NCBI GenBank assembly: GCA_965207385.1
Contig: CBDBLZ010000021.1
Location: 806,001-870,000, forward strand
Direction: 5' to 3'
Length of the DNA stretch: 64,000 bases
From: CAZXEU01 sp965207385
GTDB lineage: Bacteria; Bacteroidota; Rhodothermia; Rhodothermales; Bin80
This document shows positions 21,084 to 30,505 of this stretch, piece after piece (position 1 is the first letter of the stretch; each line of letters opens with the position of its first letter). Under the pieces are notes generated by a model. It searched no databases. It was not told where the DNA came from and saw only the letters and a program-made list of their open reading frames with translations. Made by a program: the position numbers and the translations under genes.

Positions 21084-21200
21084 CGGCGCGCCCCCGGGTC
21101 AAGCTTGTCGAAATTTGCACAGGTAATGTACGGAACGGACACATATTCCTGCCGGGGTGTACCTTGTCAATTCATCCCAGCAAGTGGTCCCGGACTCCGT

Positions 21201-22283
21201 ATGCGGCTTTGTTTTGTGGCAGGGGCATCGCTGCTGCTGGCATGCCTGATCGCCGGCACCAGCGGGTGCACAGCCGTCAGCAGCCAGGAGGAACGGCGAG
21301 CGGGTGCCCGGATTCAGTCGGTTACGCTGGATGCTCGACGTGAGCCCGGGCCGGAAACGCTCGAGCGTCTGAGGGATTTGGGCGTGACGCACGTTACGCT
21401 TGTCCAATTCGGCTTTCAGCGCAATATCGAGGTGCCTCAAATCCGGATGAATCCGGATGCGAACTGGTTCAGTGAAAGCGATGAAGGCATTCGCTCGCTG
21501 GCGGCACGTGCGGCAACTCTGAACATGGGGGTCATACTGAAGCCACACATTTGGGTAGGGGGCTACAGCACGGAGGGTCAGTCCCGTTCCCAGATCGGAT
21601 ACGATACAGAGGACCAGTGGCAATTGTGGGAGTCGGATTATCGGCAGTTCATGCTGCACTATGCGCGCCTGGCCGAGGAAATAGAGGCTGCCATGCTGGT
21701 CATTGGCACCGAGCTTTCACGGGCGGCGCTGGAGCGCGAAGGCTTTTGGCGCGACCTTGCCCGCGAGATTCGGACTCTGTACCGTGGTCCGCTCACGTAC
21801 GCCGCAAATTGGTGGGGAGAATATGAGCACGTCCTGTTCTGGGATGCTCTGGACTGCATCGGGATCCAGGCATACTTCGAGCTGAGCCAGGACCCGGATC
21901 CGTCCGTCGCCACACTCCGCGAGGCGTGGATGCCGCACAAGGAGGACATACAGCGCTTGTCGCGGGCTACGCAGCGTCCAGTGCTCTTTACCGAGATAGG
22001 CTACCGCAATGTGCCGGATGCTGCCGCCAAGCCGTGGCGCTGGCCATCGCGTGACGAAATTTATACGGTGGAGCCGGCTGATGAACTCCAGTCAAGGCTG
22101 TACGACGTGTTCTTTGCCAGCTTTTGGGACGAACCCTGGTTTGCCGGAGCAATCATCTGGAAGTGGAATGCGCACAGCGGTCGCAGGGCCAACTACCTCG
22201 ACTTTTCGCTGCGGGGAAAGCCAGCGGCGCAGGTAGTGAGGAAGTGGTTCGCTGCAGCTGCCGGGCAGCCCGGCAGCCCATGA
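21201..22283 (+). CDS. GH113-like glycoside hydrolase lipoprotein
   Basis: 360 residues from ATG 21201, which starts a lipoprotein signal (LLLACLIAGTSGC). The mature chain is a TIM barrel of the GTA-like / GH113 kind: VTHVTLVQFGFQ, VILKPHIWVG, and the two expected glutamates at VIGTELSR (Glu about 170, acid/base position) and VLFTEIGYRN (Glu about 265, nucleophile position), followed by IIWKWNAH. Known GH113 enzymes are endo-beta-1,4-mannanases. The barrel is family-like, but specificity cannot be read from sequence alone. It is transcribed away from the aminotransferase. Confidence 0.78.
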   Translation: MRLCFVAGASLLLACLIAGTSGCTAVSSQEERRAGARIQSVTLDARREPGPETLERLRDLGVTHVTLVQFGFQRNIEVPQIRMNPDANWFSESDEGIRSLAARAATLNMGVILKPHIWVGGYSTEGQSRSQIGYDTEDQWQLWESDYRQFMLHYARLAEEIEAAMLVIGTELSRAALEREGFWRDLAREIRTLYRGPLTYAANWWGEYEHVLFWDALDCIGIQAYFELSQDPDPSVATLREAWMPHKEDIQRLSRATQRPVLFTEIGYRNVPDAAAKPWRWPSRDEIYTVEPADELQSRLYDVFFASFWDEPWFAGAIIWKWNAHSGRRANYLDFSLRGKPAAQVVRKWFAAAAGQPGSP

Positions 22284-22439
22284 TCCGCATGGCCCTGATT
22301 ACCGCGGAACGGGCACGGAATTGCGCGCGAAGGAACGATAAATCAGCGGCACTGCGATGCAGGATACTGACCGGTCCGGCCGCAAGCTTGCCGGCTCGTT
22401 GCCGCATCATTTGAACTAAGGAATTGTACTATCGAGCGC

Positions 22440-22703
22440 ATGCCTATCGAAGACCTCAAGAACATTGGTCCCCAGTCGGCGGCCTGGTTGCATGCGGCCG
22501 GAATCCATACCAGGGCCGACCTGGAGGCCATCGGTCCGGTCTTCGCCTACAAGGTGCTGAAATTCCAGCGGCCGAGGGAGGTAACGCGGATGCTTCTCTA
22601 TGCGCTACAGGGTGCCGTTGACAACGTGCACGTGGGCGAATTGTCGCCCGATGTAAAGTCCCGGCTTCTGCGCGAGGCCCAGGCGCCGCTGGAAGTTCGG
22701 TGA
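22440..22703 (+). CDS. Stand-alone TfoX C-terminal domain protein
   Basis: 87 residues. DLKNIGPQSAAWLHAAGIHTRADLEAIGPVFAY is the helix-hairpin-helix-like TfoX_C pattern; VLKFQRPREVTRMLLYALQGA follows, as in that family. The N-terminal TfoX domain of the Sxy/TfoX competence regulators is missing. Such single-domain proteins are common and their role is unknown, possibly DNA or protein binding. No competence gene is nearby. Confidence 0.82.
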   Translation: MPIEDLKNIGPQSAAWLHAAGIHTRADLEAIGPVFAYKVLKFQRPREVTRMLLYALQGAVDNVHVGELSPDVKSRLLREAQAPLEVR

Positions 22704-22738
22704 CGGGCAGGCAAGAGCGGGGCAGCTCGACGTCACCG
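22698..22738. terminator. Inverted repeat between convergent stops
   Basis: CGGTGACG (22698-22705) and CGTCACCG (22731-22738) are a perfect 8-base inverted repeat with a 25-base loop, lying between the ends of the TfoX_C gene (+) and the sugar dehydrogenase gene (-). Its position suits a bidirectional terminator; there is no T tract. Confidence 0.4.
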
Positions 22739-22741
22739 CAC

Positions 22742-24184
22742 TCACCGGGCGAGGACCACGCGCTGGCTTCCGACGACCTGCCCGTCCAGCATCAGCCGGA
22801 CCACGTATACACCAGCTGCTAGCCGGGCTTGCATGCCGTCGCGCCCGTTCCACAGCATCGCATGCGTCCCTGCGGGCAAGTCGCCGCCGACCAGCGACCG
22901 GAGGCGCTGCCCCTGAATCGAAAAGACAGCCATTTCCACATGCGCCGGCTTGCGTAGTACGTACGTGAGGTTTGTGGCATCGCGGAATGGATTGGGGTAC
23001 GCAGCCCCGAATTCAAAGCTCTCCTCCGGCTGCTCCTCTATCGAGGTACTTGTCGGCGTGAATCGATAGATCTGCCCATCGAAGGCACACAAATACAATT
23101 CATTTGCCTCGTCGACACCGAAGGAGGCAATGTTGAGGCTCGTGTCCAGGAGCTCCGTGTTCCGGTAGCCGGATTCGCTGTCTACATCCAGACCCCAGAT
23201 GCGCCCGTCCACGTAGTCGGCGTAAACGTACATGCCGGCAAGCTCCGGCACACTCGTTCCCCGGTAGACAAAGCCGCCGGTGACGGACTTTGCCTGACCA
23301 TTGTGCGCGTATTCGTGGATGGGTATCGTCAGGCCGCTGCGATTACAACCCGTAGCAGGGCTGTAGCAATGCGCGCCTTCCATGACATTCCAACCGTAGT
23401 TGGCGCCAGACTCGATGAGATCGATTTCTTCGTAGGCGTTTTGTCCCACATCGGCGGCGTACAGGAGCCCCGTTTCGACGTCGAAACTGAAGCGCCACGG
23501 GTTGCGCAATCCGTAGGCAAAAATCTCCTCGCGCAAGCCGGTTGTGTTACCGGCGAACGGATTGTCGGGGGGAATACCGTAACCGGAACTGGTAGAGACG
23601 TCTATGCGCAGAATGGTACCCAGAAGCGTAGAGCGTTCCTGCCCGTTTCGGAACCTGTCGCCGGCTCCTCCCCCGTCTCCGAGGCCGATATACAGGTACC
23701 CATCGGGTCCGAATGCGATCTGGCCGCCGTTGTGGTTGCCAGCAGGCTGGGGCGTGCTGAGGATGACTTCCTCGCTGCCCGGGTCGGCCAGACCGGAGCC
23801 GAGTACCCTGTAGCGTGCGATAACGGACCGCCGGGGATCCGATGCTGTGTAGCTGACGAAGAAGACACCGTTGTCTGCAAAGCCAGGATGGAACGCTAGG
23901 CCAAGCAGGCCTTCCTCGTTGTTCCGATCCCGCACGCGGTCGCGAATGTCCAGAAATATGGCAGCAGATGCCCTGTCCGGGCCGAGCACTTTGATAATTC
24001 CAGCCTGTTCGACAACAAAGATGCGGTCTGTGCCATCGCCGGCGTGCTGGAGGTCCACGGGCCGCGTAAACCTGATCCCGGGGAAAGCCACCTCGATGGA
24101 TAGCTGCTGCTGCGCGCTGCTCGGCGTGGCGTCGCAGCCGCCCAGACATACCAGCAGCAGCGCGACCGGAAGTCCCTTGTTCAT
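22742..24184 (-). CDS. PQQ-dependent sugar dehydrogenase-like protein with lipobox and T9SS-type C-terminal domain
   Basis: 480 residues from ATG 24184, chosen because it begins the lipoprotein signal MNKGLPVALLLVCLGGC. Residues about 30-365 are a soluble aldose-dehydrogenase six-blade propeller: RIFVVEQAGIIKV, RNNEEGLLGLAFHPGF, NHNGGQIAFGPDGYLYIGLGDGG, EIFAYGLRNPWRFSFD, and GANYGWNVMEGAHCY. Residues about 390-480 start with FGAAYPNPFRD and end VYVVRLMLDGQ, a FlgD/T9SS type A sorting domain. It would oxidise aldoses with PQQ at the cell surface. Having both a lipid anchor and a sorting tail is unusual. Confidence 0.88.
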   Translation of the reverse strand: MNKGLPVALLLVCLGGCDATPSSAQQQLSIEVAFPGIRFTRPVDLQHAGDGTDRIFVVEQAGIIKVLGPDRASAAIFLDIRDRVRDRNNEEGLLGLAFHPGFADNGVFFVSYTASDPRRSVIARYRVLGSGLADPGSEEVILSTPQPAGNHNGGQIAFGPDGYLYIGLGDGGGAGDRFRNGQERSTLLGTILRIDVSTSSGYGIPPDNPFAGNTTGLREEIFAYGLRNPWRFSFDVETGLLYAADVGQNAYEEIDLIESGANYGWNVMEGAHCYSPATGCNRSGLTIPIHEYAHNGQAKSVTGGFVYRGTSVPELAGMYVYADYVDGRIWGLDVDSESGYRNTELLDTSLNIASFGVDEANELYLCAFDGQIYRFTPTSTSIEEQPEESFEFGAAYPNPFRDATNLTYVLRKPAHVEMAVFSIQGQRLRSLVGGDLPAGTHAMLWNGRDGMQARLAAGVYVVRLMLDGQVVGSQRVVLAR

Positions 24185-24350
24185 TCGATTGATAAGAGCA
24201 GGCTTGCCATTGGACCGCATCCATGGGGGCGGGTTTCACGGTGTTGGCAGGTCGCTGCCGGCTTCTGCTGGCGCCGGGCGTGGAGCAGCGCCTAGTACTG
24301 CGGACCGCCGCGGCGGCGCGGCTGACGGCTGCGCCGGCCTTCCCCGCGTT

Positions 24351-24379
24351 GCGTTACTGAGTCGGATTGTATCTTCTGT
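24351..24379 (+). promoter_or_regulatory. Possible promoter of the DUF819 gene
   Basis: TTG at 24351-24353, 18 bases, then TATCTTC at 24372-24378. This approximates the Bacteroidota pattern TTTG-N19-TAnnTTTG, with an imperfect second element. It is supported only by position and pattern. Confidence 0.28.
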
Positions 24380-24444
24380 GGTCGCGCGGCGCGGCGCCGG
24401 GCAGCCAGCTTCCCGGCGCGAGGCCACTCTTTCCCTGCAGCAGA

Positions 24445-25569
24445 ATGATTTCAAATCCCGTAGCCGTCTTTCTCGTCCTGGCCGTAGTGGTGTATGCGTC
24501 CATTGTGCTTGAGGCTCGCTTTCGCCTGTTTCGGTCACTGAGCGCTGCCCTTGTCGGAATATTCATCGCGATGGTGCTATCCAACGCAGGGATTATTCCG
24601 GGCGACTCGCTGGCGTATGACTACCTCATTGATCCCGGCGTCGGCATAGGCATTGCCCTGATACTGCTCAGTGTGGATGCACGGACGGTGGTGCAGGCCG
24701 GGCCGAGGATGCTCGCGGCATTCGGCCTGGGCGCGGTGGGCACGGCTCTGGGAGCATTTGTATCTGCCATGGTTCTGGCCCCGCTGGTCGGTCCGGAGAC
24801 ATGGAAGCTTGCCGGGCAGTTTACCGGAACGTATACAGGTGGAGGCGTCAACTTTGCTGCGCTGGGTCGTGCCTTCGACACCAGCAGCGAGCTATTCTCC
24901 GCCGCCATCGCGGCGGACGTTCTCATCACGGCAGTCTGGATGATGCTGTGTTTGTCCGCGCCGCTGCTGCTTGGCCGGAAGGCCGAACGCGCCAGGCCTG
25001 CGACTGCCGAAGCCTCACAGCTGGCCCAGGCGCTTTATAGCAGTGGACGGTCCATGAAACTGGCCGACGCCGGCGCTCTGGTTGTGATTTCCGTGGGCTC
25101 GGTCTGGGTTTCGGAGCGCCTGGGGGCGCTGGTACCGGTAATTCCGGACGTGCTCTGGCTGACCACGCTCGTGCTGGCGTTGGCGCAGCTGCCTGCGGTA
25201 AAGAGGCTGTCCGGGGGAGCCATGTGGGGTTACTATCTGCTCCTGATGTTTCTGTCGACCAATGGCGCACAGTCCGTGCTGGCGAACATCATTGTTGTGG
25301 GCCCGAGCGTGGTGTATTTCGCTGTAGGGACGGTCGTGCTGCACGGCGTATTTGTCTTTGGGCTCGGGTTAGCGCTTCGCGTGGACCTGCCCACGCTTCT
25401 GGTAGCTTCGCAGGCCAACGTGGGCGGTCCGCCATCGGCCATGGCACTCGCGACGGCACGCGGCTACATGGACAAGGTATTGCCGGGCGTGGCGGCGGGA
25501 CTGCTTGGGTACGCCGCAGGGAATTACGCGGGCTTTGCCATCGGAACGCTGGTTCGAGGGCTCTTGTAG
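24445..25569 (+). CDS. DUF819 family integral membrane protein
   Basis: 374 residues, strongly hydrophobic, about ten to eleven membrane helices. The DUF819 (YjcL-like) pattern is visible: an early NAGIIPGDSLAYDYLIDPGVGIGIALILL segment, then TGTYTGGGVNFAALGRAFDTS, and late NVGGPPSAMALA plus GNYAGFAIG. The two glycine-rich TGGGVN and GGPPSA elements probably line a pore, as in the related citrate/2-oxo acid carriers, but no substrate is known. ATG 24445 is preferred over the in-frame GTG-type starts upstream. A TTG-N18-TATCTT element lies upstream. Confidence 0.85.
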   Translation: MISNPVAVFLVLAVVVYASIVLEARFRLFRSLSAALVGIFIAMVLSNAGIIPGDSLAYDYLIDPGVGIGIALILLSVDARTVVQAGPRMLAAFGLGAVGTALGAFVSAMVLAPLVGPETWKLAGQFTGTYTGGGVNFAALGRAFDTSSELFSAAIAADVLITAVWMMLCLSAPLLLGRKAERARPATAEASQLAQALYSSGRSMKLADAGALVVISVGSVWVSERLGALVPVIPDVLWLTTLVLALAQLPAVKRLSGGAMWGYYLLLMFLSTNGAQSVLANIIVVGPSVVYFAVGTVVLHGVFVFGLGLALRVDLPTLLVASQANVGGPPSAMALATARGYMDKVLPGVAAGLLGYAAGNYAGFAIGTLVRGLL

Positions 25570-25665
25570 AGACCTGAGTGATGGTGATGACAGGGCGTCC
25601 GATCGCGGAGGATCCGCACGGGAGATTCCTGGTTGTGGGCCTGGCATCGGCATAGGGCGAAGGGC

Positions 25666-27513
25666 ATGGAAAGGGCTTCCGTACTGCTTGGATCTACCTG
25701 GCGCCAGGCCAGGCATCTTCTTTGGGCTCACCGCCGGAAGATGGTTCTTGGCCTGGTGCTTCTTGTTATTGGCAGGCTTTGCGGATTTGTCCTTCCGGGC
25801 AGCTCGAAGTGGCTGATCGATGAAGTGATCGGGAACGGACGCCTTGATCTTGTAATGCCGCTTGCCATCGCCGTGGCCGCCGCGACACTGGTACAGGCCC
25901 TGACTTCGTATGCACTTTCGCAACTGATTGGCGTTGCAGCGCAGCGAGCCATTATGGAGATGCGCAAGAGCATTCACGCTCATGTGCTCCATCTGCCCGT
26001 TCGTTTTTTCGATCGAAACAGGTCGGGTACGCTCATCTCCCGCATCATGTCGGACCCCGAGGGAATCCGGAATCTGGTCGGTACCGGCGTGGTGATGCTC
26101 GCCGGAAGCATGATTACAGCGGTGCTTGCATTCGGTGTGCTGATCTACCTGAGCTGGCAGATCACGCTGGTCACTATGGCCATTGTGGGCAGCTTCAGCG
26201 CGGTGCTGGTCTTCGCCTTCCGCAAGCTGCGGCCTGTTTTCAGGCAGAGGCAGGCGGTCCAGGCCGAAGTCTCGGGCCGGCTGGGAGAGGCCCTGTCCGG
26301 CATTCGAATAGTCAAGGTCTACCACTCTGAGAGTCGCGAGGAGCGCATCTTCGCCGGGGGAGTGGAGCGCCTCTTTGACATGATTGCCGCCGGCATACGG
26401 GGCATATCCGCAACGACGGCACTCGCCACGGTTGCAGTGGGAGCCACCGGGGTCGTGCTGCTTCTCATGGGTACGTCTGCCGTCACCAGCGGGCAGATGA
26501 CGCTTGGCGATCTCGTGATGTACATATTCCTGGTAGGGGTGCTGGTCATGCCGATTGCGCAGTTGGCCAGTATCGGCACACAGGTCACGGACGCCTTTGC
26601 AGGCCTCGACCGCATCCGCGAGCTGCTGCGAGAAGGCAGAGAGTCCAAGAGCGAGGACGCGGGCCGCCCGCTGCCGTCGTTGCGCGGGGACGTGGTGTTC
26701 GAAGATGTGCACTTCGAGTACGACGAAAACGTGCCTGTTCTCAGGGGCGTATCCCTGGAAGCCCGCGCGGGGACTACCACGGCCCTGGTGGGACCCAGCG
26801 GATCGGGCAAATCGACACTGGTCAGCCTGGTGCTCGGCTTTAATCGCCCAACGGCGGGGCAAGTGCTTCTGGACGGCCATGACAGCTCCGAAGTGCGCCT
26901 GGCCGACTTGAGATCCCACCTGGGCGTAGTGCTGCAGGAGAACTTCCTGTTCGCCACGACCGTGGCAGACAACATCCGATACGCTCGTCCGGAGGCCGGC
27001 GCGGACGAGGTCGAGCGTGCTGCCCGCATTGCCAACGCGCACGAGTTCATTTCCGGTTTTCCGGACGGATATAAGACGGTTGTGGGTGAGCGGGGCGTGA
27101 AGGTTTCGGGCGGGCAGCGGCAGCGCATTGCCATTGCCCGGGCCATACTGGCCGATCCCCGTTTACTGATCCTGGACGAGGCTACATCGAGTCTCGACAG
27201 CGAAAGCGAGGCCCTGATACAGGAGGGGCTTCGCAATCTCAGGCAGGGCCGCACGACATTTGTCATCGCACACCGGTTGTCGACCATCCGGAGCGCAGAC
27301 CAGATTCTTGTCCTGGAGAATGGCCGCATCGTTGAGCGCGGAACGCACGACGTGTTGATGTCCCTCGGAGGCCGGTACAAGGAGCTGCATGACAAACAGT
27401 ACAACTATGAGCGAAACGTCTTCATAAATCCTGGAGAGGACTTTAGCCCGGAGCCCGCGCCTGCGGTTGCACGGCCGGCGACCGGGCGCAGGAGAAGCAT
27501 CTGGCAGGAGTAG
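25666..27513 (+). CDS. ABC exporter, fused membrane and ATPase domains (MsbA-like)
   Basis: 615 residues from ATG 25666. Six membrane helices span about 25-310; the ATPase domain is about 345-585. Walker A is GPSGSGKST, Q-loop LQEN, signature VSGGQRQR (V in place of L), Walker B LLILDEATSSLD, H-loop IAHRLSTI. The domain order and length are those of type IV half-transporters such as MsbA that work as homodimers on lipids, drugs or peptides. A 50-residue Pro/Arg-rich tail follows the ATPase. No partner half-transporter is adjacent, so a homodimer is likely. Confidence 0.92.
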   Translation: MERASVLLGSTWRQARHLLWAHRRKMVLGLVLLVIGRLCGFVLPGSSKWLIDEVIGNGRLDLVMPLAIAVAAATLVQALTSYALSQLIGVAAQRAIMEMRKSIHAHVLHLPVRFFDRNRSGTLISRIMSDPEGIRNLVGTGVVMLAGSMITAVLAFGVLIYLSWQITLVTMAIVGSFSAVLVFAFRKLRPVFRQRQAVQAEVSGRLGEALSGIRIVKVYHSESREERIFAGGVERLFDMIAAGIRGISATTALATVAVGATGVVLLLMGTSAVTSGQMTLGDLVMYIFLVGVLVMPIAQLASIGTQVTDAFAGLDRIRELLREGRESKSEDAGRPLPSLRGDVVFEDVHFEYDENVPVLRGVSLEARAGTTTALVGPSGSGKSTLVSLVLGFNRPTAGQVLLDGHDSSEVRLADLRSHLGVVLQENFLFATTVADNIRYARPEAGADEVERAARIANAHEFISGFPDGYKTVVGERGVKVSGGQRQRIAIARAILADPRLLILDEATSSLDSESEALIQEGLRNLRQGRTTFVIAHRLSTIRSADQILVLENGRIVERGTHDVLMSLGGRYKELHDKQYNYERNVFINPGEDFSPEPAPAVARPATGRRRSIWQE

Positions 27514-27807
27514 AACTCGCCGCTACGCCCGCCTGCTTTCGTTTCTCCTGCCAACGCTCAAGTTCAAGCCGCATGACCCCGGACTTGGCCAAAGGAACGC
27601 AGCTGGGAATCCGGTACAGGTACACCTGCAGGCCTGTGATTCCTTCGGCAAGCGTGGGTTGATTCCGGCAGGCACGCGGTCTCGCCGGGCGCCGAAAGGG
27701 TTGCCCGTCACACCGTGAATCGGACCGGAGCAGCCTGCATGATTGCACCGACCGAGCTCAAAGGACCCGGCTCGCCGCCAGGACGCTTCAGCGTTTGGGC
27801 AACAGGG
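27514..27807. other. Intergenic region between convergent genes
   Basis: 294 bases between the ABC exporter and the barrel protein. I find no convincing gene, RNA or strong terminator here. Confidence 0.5.
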
Positions 27808-28635
27808 CTACTTCCTCCCCAGCGCGTACTTGACGCCCACGGAAAAGGAGAAGCGATTGACACCACCAACGGATGCGTCAAGCGGCCGCATTTGCGGGGC
27901 GCTTCCTTTGCGGGCGGAGTCTCCCACGTCGGCGAAGAAATGGTACGCCAGCTTCATGCCGATCAGAAAGGGCTCACCAAGGTCGTAGTCCACACCGCCG
28001 TACAGGTGCCGGGATATACCCCAGCCGTGCAAGTCGAAAGCAATCTGGTTGTGTGACATGGAGCGAATGCCCGCGCAAGTCAATTCTGTCGAACAGGAAA
28101 ATACGGATTCCAGGTAGCTGCCCGTTACGGCAGCCCTGGTAAGCCCGATACCGGCCCCCAGGTAACTCGTGGCAGAGCCGGCGGTCACGTCATAGTACAA
28201 GCCCAAAGCCATCGTCTGCGTCCTGAGACTCCCGGCGCTGGACATGGACACGATGGAATGGCTTGCAATACCGTAAGCGTCGTGGCGCGCCTTAGAATGG
28301 GTTCCTCTGTTCATGCTGCCCGAATGCTGCCGGGCCGTTAATTCGAATCGCAGCCTATCCAGCCGGTAGCCTGCGCTGACCGAGAGAGCCCAGCCAGACC
28401 CGGCGCTGGATGCGTAACCCTGGCGGTAGCCGACGTTGCTTCCGCAAGCCGTGTCCGGCTGGCAGAATCCGCCTGTGTGATGCATCCCGGCCCTCAGCTC
28501 AGACCCTGCAGCCAGTTCAACGTACCAGCGCGCTGCGGGAAGAGCTTCCTTTTGGCCACTGGCCGGAGCCGGAGCCATCAGTCCGGCCAGAAGCGCTAGC
28601 GCGAATAGCGTCGCTTGATGTCGTCGTGCATTCAT
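27808..28635 (-). CDS. Secreted outer-membrane beta-barrel-like protein, unknown function
   Basis: 275 residues from ATG 28635, which begins a signal peptide (MNARRHQATLFALALLAGLMAPAPASGQ). The mature chain alternates short amphipathic strands with aromatic ends (WALSVSAGYRL, FELTARQH, TMALGLYYDV, SYLGAGIGLTR, FLIGMKLAYHFF) and ends SFSVGVKYALGRK, as in 8-10 strand OMP_b-brl barrels. Two cysteine pairs (FCQPDTAC; FSCSTELTC) probably form disulfides in outer loops. The longer upstream frame is unlikely. No family can be named. It diverges from the sulfatase gene. Confidence 0.7.
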   Translation of the reverse strand: MNARRHQATLFALALLAGLMAPAPASGQKEALPAARWYVELAAGSELRAGMHHTGGFCQPDTACGSNVGYRQGYASSAGSGWALSVSAGYRLDRLRFELTARQHSGSMNRGTHSKARHDAYGIASHSIVSMSSAGSLRTQTMALGLYYDVTAGSATSYLGAGIGLTRAAVTGSYLESVFSCSTELTCAGIRSMSHNQIAFDLHGWGISRHLYGGVDYDLGEPFLIGMKLAYHFFADVGDSARKGSAPQMRPLDASVGGVNRFSFSVGVKYALGRK

Positions 28636-29036
28636 TGCTCTTGCCAGGTAGGGCCTGCCTCGTCCGTGAGGCCGAGATTGTTGTCTTTCGGCCGCGTGGA
28701 TTTTTGCAAGCTGTTCCGGGAATTGCGGTGCTACGGACAAGATAAGGCGTGGAAATCGCAGTGGTCACGCGAGTGAAGTGTCCGAAATCGAGCAATCGCA
28801 AAGCGATTGCTAATTCCCAAAGATGCGCTTGAGTGCTTGACCAATTCGCGTACGACGTTCCGGCAGGAGTCGGGTGTTCGCGCACCGAGTGCGTCTTTTG
28901 TGGTACCTCTACGCCAGCGGGCAGCGGCCGGAATCCGGGCTTCGGCCGTACGCGTAAGGGCGCAAGGACAAGCCCTGCACTTGATAACAGTTCCCCTGAA
29001 TCGTACCCTGTGGGCCCACTACAATTCAATCGAAGA
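28636..29036. other. Divergent intergenic region
   Basis: 401 bases between the barrel protein (-) and the first sulfatase (+). It should hold both promoters. The only clear element is a perfect 9-base inverted repeat at 28791-28811. Frames running through it upstream of the sulfatase start lack protein character. Confidence 0.5.
28791..28811. repeat. Perfect 9-base inverted repeat (operator or hairpin)
   Basis: AGCAATCGC (28791-28799), AAA, GCGATTGCT (28803-28811). As it lies between divergent genes, a regulator-binding site is more likely than a terminator; as RNA it would form a tight 9-bp hairpin with a 3-base loop. Confidence 0.55.
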
Positions 29037-30407
29037 ATGTTCAGGATTGTGAACCTGCCCGCGGCGGCGATGCTTCTTATGTGCCTGGCGGCCTGTGGCA
29101 CGAGCCAGCCGCCCAACGTTATAGTCATTTTTGCAGACGATCTGGGGTACGGGGATCTCGGCGCATTTGGGCATCCTACCATCAGTACGCCGCATATCGA
29201 TGCCATGGCGGCGGAGGGGCTCAAGTTTACGCAGTTCTATACGGGTGCAGCGGTGTGCACACCGAGCCGGGCTGCGCTGCTTACCGGCAGGCTGCCCGTT
29301 CGGTCAGGCATGGCAAATGATGCGATTCGCGTCATTTTTCCGCCCTCCAAGGGCGGACTTCCGCAGGCCGAGGTAACCATGGCGGAAGCCTTGCAGGCGC
29401 GCGGATACGCGACGGCAATCATAGGCAAGTGGCACTTAGGTCATTTGCCGGAGCATCTGCCCACGCGTCACGGATTTGACTATTACTTTGGCATCCCGTA
29501 CTCCAATGACATGTTTCCGGCGCCTGGCTACCGGGGCAGGAGAAGCGAATATCCGCCACTGCCACTCATGCGGGGCGAGGAGATAATCAAATCCGATCCT
29601 GACCAGCGCCTGCTGACGCGGCAGTATACCGAGGAAGTGCTGCACTTCGTGCGCGAAAACCGGGATCGTCCCTTTTTCATCTACCTGCCGCACACCTTCC
29701 CGCATGTACCGATCTTTGCTTCCGACATGTTCGAAGGCAAGAGCGCGCGCGGCCTGTATGGAGACGTAATCGAGGAGCTGGACTGGAGCACGGGGCAAGT
29801 CCTTCAGGAGCTTCGTGACCTGAACCTGGACCGAAACACACTGGTTGTCTTTACCAGCGACAACGGCCCGTGGCTGACGGAAGGCCTCGAGGGTGGCTCC
29901 GCCGGATTGCTGCATGATGGCAAGGGCACAACCTGGGAAGGAGGCATGCGCGTACCCATGGTGGCATGGTGGCCGGACGTGATCGAAGCCGGCAGGACTA
30001 CTGATGCATTGGCCACGACCATGGATCTGTATGCTACGGCCCTGTCCCTGGCGGGTGCGGAAGTCCCCTCGGATCGCGTGGTTGACGGAGTTGATCTATT
30101 GCCGATTTTCAGGAACCCCGAGGCCGATGTCCGTGAAACGGTGTTCTTCTATCGGGGCGAGCGCCTGTTCGCCGTCAGGAAGGGCGCCTGGAAGCTGCAC
30201 TTTGTAACCCAGTCTGCCTATGTCGGGGACTCTCCTGTCGTACATGACCCTCCGGCGCTCTATCATTTGGACCACGATCCTTCCGAGCGATTCAACGTTG
30301 CTGCGCAGAATCCCGAGGTGACTCAGGACATACTGGACACGGTGGCGCAGCATGAAGCGGCGCTTGTTCGGGCGCCTACGCAGCTGGATATTCCGGAATG
30401 GCGGTGA
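29037..30407 (+). CDS. Type I sulfatase, lipoprotein
   Basis: 456 residues from ATG 29037, starting with a lipoprotein signal (MLLMCLAAC). Sulfatase (alkaline phosphatase superfamily) features: metal-binding FADDLGYGDLG, the active-site CTPSR (Cys about 74, to be converted to formylglycine) followed by AALLTGR, GKWHLGH, VFTSDNGPW and TWEGGMRVPM. This is the S1 family of arylsulfatases and glycan sulfatases. The length is normal. The next gene, 98 bases downstream, is a formylglycine-generating-enzyme homologue, so substrate and maturation enzyme are probably co-expressed. Substrate unknown. Confidence 0.93.
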   Translation: MFRIVNLPAAAMLLMCLAACGTSQPPNVIVIFADDLGYGDLGAFGHPTISTPHIDAMAAEGLKFTQFYTGAAVCTPSRAALLTGRLPVRSGMANDAIRVIFPPSKGGLPQAEVTMAEALQARGYATAIIGKWHLGHLPEHLPTRHGFDYYFGIPYSNDMFPAPGYRGRRSEYPPLPLMRGEEIIKSDPDQRLLTRQYTEEVLHFVRENRDRPFFIYLPHTFPHVPIFASDMFEGKSARGLYGDVIEELDWSTGQVLQELRDLNLDRNTLVVFTSDNGPWLTEGLEGGSAGLLHDGKGTTWEGGMRVPMVAWWPDVIEAGRTTDALATTMDLYATALSLAGAEVPSDRVVDGVDLLPIFRNPEADVRETVFFYRGERLFAVRKGAWKLHFVTQSAYVGDSPVVHDPPALYHLDHDPSERFNVAAQNPEVTQDILDTVAQHEAALVRAPTQLDIPEWR

Positions 30408-30505
30408 TTATGCAGTTGCAGCCTGTACTCCGATCCGGGGCCGCTCTGCCCGATATGCTTGCAGATCAGAGACTGGCGCCACAGGTGCCCGAGACACCTC
30501 GAATT

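Noticed and set aside
25369..27042. 557-residue minus-strand open frame opposite the ABC exporter
   Set aside because: It is antisense to a clear ABC transporter with intact motifs, and its translation is His/Arg/Gln-rich with no domain or signal. Long antisense frames are expected in GC-rich genes.
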